From positions 1 to 40,389 of the forward strand of contig JANBPU010000148.1 of assembly GCA_027575805.1 (NCBI GenBank): 40,389 nucleotides of DNA. The letters run 5' to 3'. The notes under the pieces were generated by a model that was not told the DNA's origin, did not search any database, and saw only the letters and a list, made by a program, of their open reading frames with translations. The DNA is from Mycoemilia scoparia. Lineage: Eukaryota > Kickxellomycota > Kickxellomycetes > Kickxellales > Kickxellaceae. Shown here one piece after another: positions 11,158 to 21,045 of this stretch (position 1 is the first letter of the stretch; each line of letters begins with the position of its first letter). The translations under genes were made by a program, and so were the position numbers.

Positions 11158-12496
11158 ATTTGAACATATATACCAAGACTTTGGACAATGCTGCAGCAGC
11201 ACCTCCATCATTGCACTCTCCATGAAGGATAAGCCAAGGAAGGAAGATGGCGGCGATCCCCGGCTGTAACATAATATACCAAACAAAGATAGAAATTTAG
11301 AGCAACATAAAGAACCCCAAACAGTTGTTACACACATAAAAATCTGTATATTTGACCATACATGAGGAAACTAGATGCAGTTTAAAAATATGCTCCTCCC
11401 TCTTTTATAAAGAAAGGCACCAGGTCATACATTTCTTCCCCTCAAAGAATATAAAGGTGGCTTCTGCTGTTTGTGGTCTTCTTTCATTTCTAAACTGTCT
11501 ATATTGACATATCATTAGAGACGTATTCAAACAAAGAAAGAATCTTTTACAAAGCTCTTTAACGAATGATGATACCAACCATAAGAAATATGAAGCCCAT
11601 CATGCCTTTGCTTGTATAGGCTTATAAATGCAATACACTATGCTCTATACGCATTTGAAAAGAGTGGAAAAAGAATTGTAACACATACAATGGAATTGTG
11701 TATGTGCTTGTGTAACAGACCTGGTTACAGATTAAATATGTCTGTCTGAATGGTGGTTAAATTGACTTGAAAACAATTTATTTTTTTGGTCTAATTGTAT
11801 TTCCAAGTGCAAATAGATGGAATTGCTTCTAAAAGTAAAGGCATTCGCATTATCTCAGACTATTAGTATATTTTTAGATACATCCGTCAGTATCTATTCC
11901 ATTATAATCACGGTAAGAGACCACACACACACACACACACACACACAAAGTAGCATATCTCTTTTTTATTTCTCTGGATAAAGAGCACTCTACTACTTAC
12001 TTTGGCAGTTGGGTTAGTAGTAGTATAAAAGAGAAAGTGAGACGAGGACGGATGTGGGGATTGGATAACTGATTGGTTGCACAACCCGAGTGGCAAAAAT
12101 TGCGATTAGTTTGTTGTTACACTCTGCTTTTTTCCTGATAAGGAAATATTAGTCAGTGGAACACAATCATCATCATCATCAAAATGACTATTTCTCCACA
12201 AATAATACGATACTGTGGCGCACAGTAACAAAACAGGTAATACTAATTAACTCACATCCATTTCCACACTCCACTGAAAAGCCCCCTTCCTACTTTACTC
12301 TATTTTTTTTGTTTTAATTTACAATTCGTTTCTTGGCTTGGTTCATGGCCTCTATGGATGAAACTAATACCGTAGTTGCCTCCACACCTTTATGCTTAGT
12401 CGTAGTTGAAGTAGACCGTTGTCCTATTAGCTTCTATTTCTAGAATCTTTGTAGTGGCAACAACCGTTTCTATTCACTGTATATCTAAATGAATAT
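11158..12496. other. Intergenic DNA with a CA microsatellite
   Basis: No gene is supported. Apart from the (CA)n run at 11922-11947, this is AT-rich single-copy sequence as far as can be seen within the window. Confidence 0.4.
11922..11947. repeat. (CA)n microsatellite
   Basis: About 13 uninterrupted CA units. Confidence 0.95.
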
Positions 12497-12610
12497 GAGT
12501 TATTATTATTGAAGGGTGCCCATTTACTAACAGGTGGTGATCTCACATTTGGCTGGGATTGCCCCTATAATCGGTGGCCACCAAAAGTCACCCTTCAAAA
12601 ACTATGATCT
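12497..12610. mobile_element. MITE, subfamily alpha
   Basis: 5' TIR GAGTTATTATTATTGAAGGG and 3' TIR CCCTTCAAAAACTATGATCT, flanked by ATAT on both sides. The alpha core is inverted (TCACATTTGGCTGGGATTGC, GGTGGCCACCAAAAG). Confidence 0.87.
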
Positions 12611-12709
12611 ATATAATAACTATTTCAATATCAAAACCAGTTTATTGCCATTCTATTTTTATATCGATATTTATAAATATAGCTTTTACCAACAATAGCA
12701 GTATTATAT

Positions 12710-12867
12710 GGCAGAGGAGTCTCCTTCAAAGATGTACCAGGATATTACCTTGGATAACAGCCAACAGTCTGTCAGGCTCCAGCTAAAGTGTATGTGGTGG
12801 GCTATGGGCTAATTTTCAGGGAATGTACGAGATTACTAGTCTGTTCCCTTTTGATGGAGAACTTGTC
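12710..12867. mobile_element. Family X short element, 158 bp
   Basis: Ends GGCAGAGGAGTCTCCTTCAA and TTGATGGAGAACTTGTC are imperfect inverted repeats, flanked by ATAT on both sides (12706-12709, 12868-12871). The copy at 34157 is also exactly 158 bp, and an inverted copy lies at 1152. It starts 100 bp after an alpha MITE. Confidence 0.75.
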
Positions 12868-12871
12868 ATAT

Positions 12872-13607
12872 ATTGAATGTGGGATTCAACAGCCAAAATA
12901 TTAATGCTGTGTTCAGTATCCCCGCATGTACAAATAAAAAAAACAAATCTAACCAAAAAAGGGCCCTGTTCAAATTACCACCACCACCACAATAACAACA
13001 ACAACAACAACAACAATAATAATAACAACCATTACATACAGATACTAATTCCAGTTTTTTCTACCATATGTACCACCAGTATAATCACTCTGATCTATAC
13101 TACCCCACATAAGTACAAAGCCCTTTACAGTCAAGTAATGGGAGACCATTTACAAGTTCTGGCCAACCATGATATTGGCGCCCACCTAGTTTTGGTGCTG
13201 TCTTCTGCCACTTCTTCCCCACGATTTTATAGGGAGCTTCCTAAATGCCAAGGAATGCCATTTGTTAATCTCGCCTCCCCTTTCGTCCCTTGGTTCGTCC
13301 TTTTTAGATCACCATTTGCCAAAGATTCACTCTTCTGTCCATCACTATTATTCTTCATGCTGCTGGTTTTGTATGGTCTAAAACCTCCACACCTGGGTAA
13401 ATCTATCATCAGATCTTTCTTGTGTGATTAGGCAAGAATTGGTTCTTGGCAATGTTTGAATCATGGTTCCAGGCTATAAGGAGCAATAGCATTCAAACAC
13501 ACCCATCCATCAATCATTGCAGCAAAACCAACTTACTTCTTTTGTCTGGCTGACACGGTGTTTATGACAAAATATTCTTGGTATTTCAAAATTTACATCC
13601 ATTACAG
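12872..13607. other. Intergenic DNA, no supported gene
   Basis: A 184-codon frame at 12877-13431 is open but consists of poly-His/poly-Asn from CAA/CAC/AAT repeats followed by sequence without domain or codon signature. I do not call it a gene. Confidence 0.4.
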
Positions 13608-13611
13608 ACAT

Positions 13612-13829
13612 GGATCATAATTTTTGAAGGATGAAAGTTTACTAGTAAAACTGGACATCCGTTTGAGCGATTATTTTTGAAGGACTAAGTTTTATTAGTA
13701 TGCCAGTTCCAAATTGCATACTGGCTAGCTTATATTATCATCGATAGTATTAATTTGGCCCTTCAAAAATAACTACCCGTTTGGCTGCGATTGTCCCTAT
13801 AAATATTCACCCTTCAAAAATCATTGCCC
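13612..13829. mobile_element. MITE, subfamily gamma, carrying a nested MITE
   Basis: 5' TIR starts TGGATCATAATTTTTGAAGG... at its left edge, and the 3' TIR is CCCTTCAAAAATCATTGCCC. Flanks are ACAT on both sides (13608-13611, 13830-13833). The gamma core (TTTACTAGTAAAACTGGACA, then CTATAAATATTC) is split by the nested beta element. The uninterrupted counterpart is at 38429. Confidence 0.85.
13665..13778. mobile_element. Nested MITE, subfamily beta, with GTTT duplication
   Basis: 114 bp inserted in the gamma element, with GTTT directly repeated on both sides (13661-13664, 13779-13782). TIRs are GAGCGATTATTTTTGAAGG and CCTTCAAAAATAACTACCC. This insertion fixes both the element edge and the 4-bp duplication length. 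Confidence 0.88.
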
Positions 13830-14072
13830 ACATGTATCAAATACAAGCGAGAAGGGGTTTTTGGAACCTCCAACCCTCCATATTAATTCTCGCTCTCAGG
13901 AAAATCCTCTCTCTTTATGAACACCAGCATTTGTGCTACTAAAAATTCAATTAGATATGAATAAGAATGGCGTTGATTTTGATCTCATGATTATGCTGAA
14001 AATCAAGAGCCTCATCATCATCATCACTCAATTAATGATATATTTATTCATAGATCCTGGAGTTTGGCATTT

Positions 14073-14211
14073 AGATCATTATTTTTTGAAGGGCTGCTGA
14101 TTTTCACTAGCAGGTCCGTAGTTTCATCATGCATATTGGCCAGCCTACATTATCATTGATAAATGCATTGGCATGTGTTGTCTGCCTTCAGCCCTTCGAA
14201 AGTAGTTTGGC
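14073..14211. mobile_element. MITE, subfamily beta, slightly enlarged
   Basis: 5' TIR AGATCATTATTTTTTGAAGGG and 3' TIR CCCTTCGAAAGTAGTTTGGC; ATTT on both sides (14069-14072, 14212-14215). About 25 extra bases (GCATTGGCATGTGTTGTC...) sit near the 3' end. Confidence 0.78.
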
Positions 14212-14215
14212 ATTT

Positions 14216-14883
14216 TTACAACTATAAAAGATAGCGCAAAATTACAGTATTGATGAGCTTGTTGCGGCCATGATGATATCACACTGATATACGCCAAGCT
14301 CTTCTGCCTGCTGATATCTTATTTGCATAACAGCAATGCAGACGAATTGAACCTATAAAAACCACACTGAGGTGATATCACCCTCAACAGCGATAAAAGA
14401 GCCTATTCAGCAACTCTAGCAATGACATCACGCCAGGCCAAACAATGTTTCTCAATCCACAGAAGAGTGTCCTGAAATATGCAGTTGACCGCCAGAAGAA
14501 GAGACAAGTGACACCATGTCTGCCTTAGTTTCTCAGGAAAAGGAGAGAGATGATGATGATGCTGCTGTTATAAGCTCAAGCTCCCCCAAGAGTCTCTGCC
14601 AAATCAACATTTCCTACACTTGTTATACCGCCCAATCCAACTCTGCTAACACTTTTATCTTGTTCCGTGCCAGTCAGTCAGTCTATTTAAGTCTTGTTGC
14701 CGTGCCGATTTTATGAGATTGCTGAAACATCCTTTTCTTCCAGAAGATAAGCAATACAGTAAACAAAGTTCTGTAAAATCTCTGCTATTTATCTTCCTCC
14801 TGCCCCAAGATTTCTTCTAACCGACTTTCTTCAATTTCTGAACACCAAGACATTTTGGTTGCAAACTATTCGGTCTCTAAGCC
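14216..14883. other. Upstream region of the HAM1-like gene
   Basis: It contains an upstream ATG frame (14516-14716, 66 codons, MSALVSQEKERDDDD) that ends before the HAM1-like start. It could be an upstream open frame in the leader or nothing. I see no donor that would splice it to the gene. Confidence 0.35.
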
Positions 14884-17800
14884 ATGGAAACTGAACTCCC
14901 GCCCTTTGTCAAGCGCCACTCCGTACGGGAAAAGTTCGAGAATATGGTCGAGAGCGAGAATGCCAAAATGAAGGGCAAGTCTCCTCCTCCTACCACTGGC
15001 ATCGCTGGTAGTGGCGGCGGCGGTAGCAGCAGCGACCACCACCAGGGTCGGCAACAAGAATCCTCTCCAGATGTTCGCCAGCTGCCACCACAGCTCAGAT
15101 CCCGTCTGGCCGCAGAAAAGGTCTGGTCATTTGCTTGCCTCCTCAGAGGCAAAGCTCAAGCCACCAAATCTCTTACCACAGAGCAAATAACCGCTTCTAC
15201 TCTTCTAACGAACGACGCAATCCTGGAATGGCTAAGCAAGCTAAAATTCGAAGAGTTTGGGTTCAAAAGACAGATAAATAGCCTTGATGCGGTCCAAGTG
15301 CTGGAGTCGTTCAACACAGTGGTCCAAAGCATCGAGAAGTTTGTCGTAGACATCAATAAAGGCGACCTGATCCAGACGAGCGTAAGAAAGGCTGGCGAGT
15401 GGTGGGAACAGGCCAGCCGCCTGTCATCCGACTTGGAGACCAAGGAATCTCCAAACATCAATCCGCATATCAGGGCTATAAAGGAAGTCCTGGCCCAGCT
15501 CAGAGACACTTTGGCCGTCATTATTAGAATGGCCATTACCGTGCCAAACTTCTTCAGCCTTGTTGACGACATGCTGGGCTGGATACATAATCTGTTTCGT
15601 CTATACTTTTTGGAAAGCGAAGAAGGTGGCGGTGAGGACGCTGATAATCAAGGAGCTTCTTCTTCCTTTAAGCCATCATCGTCGACCACTGATGCTGCTA
15701 ATACTTCTTCAGGCCAGAGAAAAGTCAGCAACGATCAGTTTATTTCAAAGGTCAAAGAGCCATTGAAGCGTGCTGCTGACTATACAATTTATGGGGGCCA
15801 TCAACAACCTTCCAGAGAAGAACAAGAAGAAGCATCCGGAAACGAAAAGTTTGCTTACTCCCAGAGCAGCGCTAAAGATGCACTCAAAAAGTCTCTGATT
15901 AGTATTGTCAGCGAATGCCGTAGCGACCCTAAGTCTGCCGAGGCTCTGAGGTTCCTGAGCAGAGCCATGCAGCTCCTCTACCACCATATAACAGCAGCCG
16001 TAAAGTCTTCTCGGATCCGCAACGACAAGTACAACGATTTTACAGAGTGCGTTCTCGAGCTGCTTCGAAGACTATCGTCAACAAGCCTTTCCCCCGTCAA
16101 CAAGTTTGTTGATTCTGGATACACGCTTGTGTCTGAACTTCCTTATGACGAGGCCTTGCAGAAATGGTTTGACGATATCAACAAGCTTCTAAACCCAGCA
16201 TCATCATCATCATCATCCCGGTCATCTCCTCCTGCATCTTCGCCTTCTCCTCATCCTGGTGGGGACAAAGGCGATAATAAGGGCAAGGCCAAATCCAGGG
16301 ACCAACAAGAACAACAATCTCCTTCCACCACCGCCACCAGTGAAGAAGAAAAGCTGGTCATGGAAATAATCAACGACACCATCAGCATATTCAAAAACAC
16401 CAAGCAGCTCCAGGCCTTCATCAAATTCCGAGAAGATGCCAAGCAGCTTATCGAAGCTTGCAACTGCAACCCCGTCATAGTCCAGCTCCGCAATTCGTTC
16501 CGTTCGTTTTACCAAAACTTGCTGGTGCTCGACGAAAACGATAATCCGCGTCCCGACCAGGCAGTCAGGCAGCGGGATATGTACTATGATATCGCCAAGG
16601 CTGCGGTTGGGCCTTTCCTAAGCAGCATCAAATACGTGCCTCTGCCCAGAATGGTTCATATCGACCAGTATACTCAGATCGCCGTCGATATGGCCACTGC
16701 GGATATTTCGGGGATTTTGCCCAATAATATCCAGGTGGTTACTACAGCTGATTTCTCGTTGGGTGGGACTATTGGAAACATTAGTTTTAATAATGATCAT
16801 CCTCCTAACATCAGCGGTAGCGGCAGCACCAGCAGCAATAGTAGCAGCAGTATTAGCAGCAGCAGCAATACCGATGGTGGCGGTGGTATTGATAGCAAGG
16901 CAGTTGGTGGTGGTGGCGGCGTTCTTACTAAAATCAAAAAGTCGGCCAAAAATAAGCGTAAAAGATCCAAAACATCGTCATCTGACAAACAACGCTTGCT
17001 CAAGGGTTCTTCTCCCAGCAACAACCACAACAACAACAACAATGTAGATTCAAAAAACAGTGATACCGAACTAACTCTCAATATTAGTCTCAAAAACCTC
17101 AACACCTCGATTACCGACGCAATATACTACTACAACCGAACCAAAGGCCTATGCAAATGGTTCTCTGACACTGGAACGGTATCAATCATATGTCCCAACC
17201 GAGGCATAGACATCTCAATTCAGCTCCTTCTATTGCCAAACAAGAAACTGTTTTCCATCTCTCCATCGTCTCTCACAAAGCAGCAGAAGCAGCAGCAACC
17301 TTCTTCTGTAGGAAATGCCAAAAAATCCGAACAGATCACTGCGAGCCTGAACCGCCTCCGCTGCTGGCTCCTATCTTGCCACCTCCTCGACATTGACATC
17401 CAAATCAACGACCTCGACATAAAGCTAAATTCACATGCAAAGCCCAACCTGCTGTACACGGTTTTGAAACCCAGAGTCAAGAAAAGGCTGAAGCAGGAAA
17501 TTGCGTTCGGGATCAGAAAAAACTTGACCGACTTTTTTGGAACACTGAATGATATTATATATTCGCAGAGCTTTTATATTACGCACGAAGGGGGTAGTGA
17601 TGGCGGGGAAGGCGATTATAATGGTGATAGTATAGGTGGTAATGGCCAAGAAGGTGGAAATAGCCAAGTGGTACTGCCTCGTGGTGGTGGCAATGATGAT
17701 GATGATGATGCGGTTGGAAGAAGAAGACGAAGCCCAGATAAGGGAAGAGAAGATAAAGACACGCCCATGAGACAACACAGCGTTCATAGCAGAGATCTGG

Positions 17801-18309
17801 CTCCCAAAGATTCAGACGACAATGACCATGATGTTGAAGACTTTATCAGGTTTTCTCCTCCTGGCTCCTCCTGGCCCAACAACAAGAAAGAAAGAGAAGG
17901 AGACGAAGCAGCTAAGCACAATAATAATAATAATAGTGTGGCGGTAGTGGGTAACAGCAACAATAAGAGAAACACAGATATGCAGGTGACCCAAAGTGGT
18001 GGTGGTGGTAGTGCTAATGATGCACAGAATAGAAACACTGGTCGCAACAATGATGATAACCACAAAGAAGAAGTGGAGGGCCATGGGAATGGGGAGGACG
18101 GCAATGTTGGCGCAACTACTACTACTACTGCTGCTGCTGCTGGTACATCACCATCATCAACATCGCTGCCTAAACAAAAGGCAAATATCATGCGAAGAGA
18201 TAACAATAACAAGACCAGTGAGTCGCCTTCATTTAAGAATGGCCATGTTGGTGTTGGTGACGAAGTTTGGGAGGAAATCGAGGCCAAAAATGGGGCCAAG
18301 TCCAGCTAA
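14884..18309 (+). CDS. HAM1-like / DUF4449 (TULIP-type) protein, intronless
   Basis: One uninterrupted frame of 1141 aa starts at an ATG in a good context (GCCATGG). Residues 1 to about 600 (METELPPFVKRHSV..., FSLVDDMLGWIHNLFRLYF, YVPLPRMVHIDQYTQIAVDM) match the pattern of the fungal HAM1-like N-terminal domain. Residues about 727-898 (ELTLNISLKNLNTSITDAIYY, LNSHAKPNLLYTVLKPRVKK) match the C-terminal HAM1/DUF4449 region, related to BPI/LBP lipid-binding folds. A membrane-lipid binding or transfer role is an inference from the fold. Ser/Gly/Asn-rich inserts interrupt the conserved parts at about 440-480 and 640-725. A 240-residue polar, Asn/Asp/Gly-rich tail ends the protein. There is no signal peptide or membrane helix. 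It converges on the LRR-like gene 462 bp downstream. Confidence 0.82.
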   Translation: METELPPFVKRHSVREKFENMVESENAKMKGKSPPPTTGIAGSGGGGSSSDHHQGRQQESSPDVRQLPPQLRSRLAAEKVWSFACLLRGKAQATKSLTTEQITASTLLTNDAILEWLSKLKFEEFGFKRQINSLDAVQVLESFNTVVQSIEKFVVDINKGDLIQTSVRKAGEWWEQASRLSSDLETKESPNINPHIRAIKEVLAQLRDTLAVIIRMAITVPNFFSLVDDMLGWIHNLFRLYFLESEEGGGEDADNQGASSSFKPSSSTTDAANTSSGQRKVSNDQFISKVKEPLKRAADYTIYGGHQQPSREEQEEASGNEKFAYSQSSAKDALKKSLISIVSECRSDPKSAEALRFLSRAMQLLYHHITAAVKSSRIRNDKYNDFTECVLELLRRLSSTSLSPVNKFVDSGYTLVSELPYDEALQKWFDDINKLLNPASSSSSSRSSPPASSPSPHPGGDKGDNKGKAKSRDQQEQQSPSTTATSEEEKLVMEIINDTISIFKNTKQLQAFIKFREDAKQLIEACNCNPVIVQLRNSFRSFYQNLLVLDENDNPRPDQAVRQRDMYYDIAKAAVGPFLSSIKYVPLPRMVHIDQYTQIAVDMATADISGILPNNIQVVTTADFSLGGTIGNISFNNDHPPNISGSGSTSSNSSSSISSSSNTDGGGGIDSKAVGGGGGVLTKIKKSAKNKRKRSKTSSSDKQRLLKGSSPSNNHNNNNNVDSKNSDTELTLNISLKNLNTSITDAIYYYNRTKGLCKWFSDTGTVSIICPNRGIDISIQLLLLPNKKLFSISPSSLTKQQKQQQPSSVGNAKKSEQITASLNRLRCWLLSCHLLDIDIQINDLDIKLNSHAKPNLLYTVLKPRVKKRLKQEIAFGIRKNLTDFFGTLNDIIYSQSFYITHEGGSDGGEGDYNGDSIGGNGQEGGNSQVVLPRGGGNDDDDDAVGRRRRSPDKGREDKDTPMRQHSVHSRDLAPKDSDDNDHDVEDFIRFSPPGSSWPNNKKEREGDEAAKHNNNNNSVAVVGNSNNKRNTDMQVTQSGGGGSANDAQNRNTGRNNDDNHKEEVEGHGNGEDGNVGATTTTTAAAAGTSPSSTSLPKQKANIMRRDNNNKTSESPSFKNGHVGVGDEVWEEIEAKNGAKSS

Positions 18310-18771
18310 TTCATTATTAAACTTATATTCATTACTATTACTATTACTACTACTATTATTATTTCTATTGCAGCCATAATGATCGTATTGCTATAAACAA
18401 GTTTTTTTAATTACTTCTATTCAAATACATTTTTTGGATATCGTCAATTATATTTTAAAAAACAAATATATACAATTTGATAAATTATTTATACAGCTAG
18501 CTTACAAATTATCATCTAATTATAATATTGATCATAGCTTTTTGAGGCAGTACCAGTGGTTATAAGGGCAGCAATCACAGTTGGATTATCAAACATTTTC
18601 ACCCTTCAAAAATAATCTCCTATATATTTAAACTAAAAGGCTAAATAAACACACTGCCGCATTTAACTTCAATTTAAAAAATAATATACAAAAAAGATAT
18701 TTACAACAAAAAAAACAGTAAAATAAACAATTTTGGTCTTCTTTTTTAATTTGTTTTCTTCAGGGAGAAAA
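18310..18771. other. Convergent 3' intergenic region
   Basis: Shared 3' region of the HAM1-like and LRR-like genes. A simple ATTACT/TATT-rich stretch follows the first stop, then a degenerate MITE (18529-18621), then A-rich DNA. Confidence 0.5.
18529..18621. mobile_element. Degenerate MITE, subfamily alpha
   Basis: Worn 5' TIR TGATCATAGCTTTTTGAGG and good 3' TIR CCCTTCAAAAATAATCTCCT, with ATAT on both sides (18525-18528, 18622-18625). The core GGTTATAAGGGCAGCAATCA is alpha-like. Confidence 0.7.
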
Positions 18772-21045
18772 TCAATTCGAACAGTTATTAAACATAACCC
18801 TTGGAAACATTTGTTTAGCCATTCTCAATACCGGCAAAGGGACCGGGAACTGCAGGATATTAAGGTATTTGAGATTAGGGAAGTGCGATAACAGACGAAC
18901 CAACACATCCAATCTCAAATCCCAAGAGTGGTTAACAAGATCTAATTGGAACAAATTTTCATGGCGCAAGTTCCAGAAGAAAGTATTCCTAGCTACACTA
19001 CCGCCGTTACCAGCACTTGCATTATACTCAGCAAGATCGTAGTCAATAATGTCCATAGTAAATTTACGCAGTTTGGGCAATTTTCTCAAAAGATCTGGTA
19101 TACAATGCGCCTTAAGGCCAGAATACATGATGTTGAGCTCGCGGAGTTCAGTCGATTTCCAACTAATGGGCTTAACAACCGATCTTTTTTTTCCACTACC
19201 TCCAAACTGACTATTAATATTATTGCTGTTGTTGCTGCTGCTGGAGGTTTGGGCTGGATTAAACAAGACATTTCCATTAATTTGCTCACCCTCAACATTA
19301 TTGCCACTGCCAAATGTTGGCTCAATATCCATATCTTCACATTCATTATCATCTTCAGCACAACCATCAGCACTGCAGTCCTCTGCTGTATACAAAATAG
19401 ACTGATCTAAATAACATCTTTCAGGATAAAACACCTTGCCAACCACAAATCTAAACAAATGGGGCAGATTTTTGACTAGCGCCAAAAACCCTTTACTAGT
19501 AAATTGCGTTTCACTACGCGAATCATTGCTACCTCCTCCTCCTCCTCCTCCAGTGTTGTGGCCGCCATTGCTGTTATCGTCATAGTCATCAACAATCTCC
19601 AAAACTTGTAGGTTAGGACATGTTTTGGCAATGGACTTTGCCAACTTATCGTTCAAGTAAGGCAGGCGGATTTTCTTTAGGTGGGGCCAAGGCTGGCTAA
19701 ACACCTGGTCAAACAGCAACGTGGACTCTGTGAATTCTCGGTTGCGGTTGAGGATGCAGATTTGGTCGATTACCAGTTCTTCGAGATATGGGAAATTTGT
19801 GCCGTTGAATTGAAGCTCGTCGTTGCGTTTTTGGACAATAATACATGAAAAGTTTAGAGTTTTTATGTTCATTGATATTTGTTGAGGCAAAGATGTGTTG
19901 TTAGTTGTTGTTGTTGATGCTGCCGCTGCTGCTGCTGTTGGGCTAGTCTTGGCTGCTGCAGAAGAAACAGACTGTGCTGTTGATGACGAATCACCCCCAA
20001 TATCATTAATGTTCGGTGAACACAAAACACGAAATGTGCTGGGCAGCGCAAACACTGTCAAGCTCTGCAAAGATTTCTGGTATTTTTGAAGAGCCAGCAG
20101 AGTGGGTCCAGTTATTATCCAGTTTAGAAGCGAAAGGTGCGTCAGTCTGTTTGGGTACAGCCTGATCTGGTCCAAAAGGTCCTTGTCTTTAAATGGAATC
20201 GTGAACGCGTTGTCGGAATTTACAAATAGCTCGGCCGAGAGCTTGCGGATATCCATGTTGTTTTGTCGGAACTGGTTGAACACTTTGGGGAGGTCGGTGG
20301 GCTCGACTATAAGGTTAAGTTCCTGGAGTTTGGGCACATGGGTTTTGAATGTGCTGAATAGGCGGTCCACATCCATGTTGGTCAGGTCCATTGTTAGCTG
20401 CTTGACTGTTGGCCAGCCCTGGGATATGCACTCTTCAAGGCGGGCATGGATTAGGTCCCGCATTTCTTTTTGCTGCTGCTCATGTTGAGTCAAGGTTTCG
20501 CCGAGATGTTGGCTTTGTGGAGCAACTACTGAAGAAGGAACAATGGGCAAAACAGGGTTCAAGTGTTGTGCGTATTTGTGGAACTGGTCGTGGTTTTTTT
20601 GGGAATCAGCTTGGTTCATTGGGTCAATTGTACAGCTACGTTTCCTTACCTGACTGAATAACTCGTCCCATTCATCACTACTGCTGCTGCTTCTGTTATT
20701 TTTGTCTTCACCATTATCGCTAGTCTGTTTATAATGTCGCTGGTGGGATCCAAATGTATAATTTCCTGGAAACTGGAAATCAAATGTATTTGTTATAGTG
20801 GTGGTTGCAGCAGCAGCAAAGTTTGGGAATGGCTGTGTAACAGAAACGCTGTCATTAAAAGATTTTTTGTTGGCATCGGAATTGATTCCATAGGAACTGA
20901 CCGTGTATTCAGCAATGGTATTTTTAAGCTCACTTGGAATCTGTAAAGCGAGTCTTTTGTTTGAATGACTGTTACTGCTGCTGCTGCTGCATTTGGAATT
21001 TTTGGCAGCTAGTCTGGTAGGATAACGATGGTTGTTAGAATGCAT
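18772..21045 (-). CDS. LRR-like protein without visible F-box, intronless
   Basis: A single 757-aa frame starts at the ATG of MHSNNHRYPTRLAAK. The frame extends three codons further only to a TTG. Residues about 1-170 are polar and low-complexity. From about 200 on there are irregular repeats of the leucine-rich kind: LTHLSLLNWIITGPTLLAL, LQSLTVFALP, LEELVIDQICIL, LKKIRLPYLN, LQVLEIVDD, LRELNIMYSGLKAH, LRKFTMDIIDYD and LKYLNILQFPVPL near the C-terminus. Mucoromycota carry many such F-box/LRR proteins that pick substrates for SCF ubiquitin ligases, but I see no N-terminal F-box here. The role as a protein-interaction adaptor is therefore inferred. Gly/Asn/Ser inserts fall between repeats. Its 3' end faces that of the HAM1-like gene. 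Confidence 0.75.
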   Translation of the reverse strand: MHSNNHRYPTRLAAKNSKCSSSSSNSHSNKRLALQIPSELKNTIAEYTVSSYGINSDANKKSFNDSVSVTQPFPNFAAAATTTITNTFDFQFPGNYTFGSHQRHYKQTSDNGEDKNNRSSSSSDEWDELFSQVRKRSCTIDPMNQADSQKNHDQFHKYAQHLNPVLPIVPSSVVAPQSQHLGETLTQHEQQQKEMRDLIHARLEECISQGWPTVKQLTMDLTNMDVDRLFSTFKTHVPKLQELNLIVEPTDLPKVFNQFRQNNMDIRKLSAELFVNSDNAFTIPFKDKDLLDQIRLYPNRLTHLSLLNWIITGPTLLALQKYQKSLQSLTVFALPSTFRVLCSPNINDIGGDSSSTAQSVSSAAAKTSPTAAAAAASTTTTNNTSLPQQISMNIKTLNFSCIIVQKRNDELQFNGTNFPYLEELVIDQICILNRNREFTESTLLFDQVFSQPWPHLKKIRLPYLNDKLAKSIAKTCPNLQVLEIVDDYDDNSNGGHNTGGGGGGGSNDSRSETQFTSKGFLALVKNLPHLFRFVVGKVFYPERCYLDQSILYTAEDCSADGCAEDDNECEDMDIEPTFGSGNNVEGEQINGNVLFNPAQTSSSSNNSNNINSQFGGSGKKRSVVKPISWKSTELRELNIMYSGLKAHCIPDLLRKLPKLRKFTMDIIDYDLAEYNASAGNGGSVARNTFFWNLRHENLFQLDLVNHSWDLRLDVLVRLLSHFPNLKYLNILQFPVPLPVLRMAKQMFPRVMFNNCSN

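Noticed and set aside
12877..13431. 184-codon plus-strand frame
   Set aside because: Half is poly-His/poly-Asn from simple repeats and the rest has no domain; it also starts beside a transposon end.
14061..14215. 12-bp target duplication (AGTTTGGCATTT) around the MITE at 14073
   Set aside because: The shared GTTTGGC lies inside the expected 20-bp 3' TIR length; the 4-bp ATTT repeat fits all other copies, so the longer match is probably chance.
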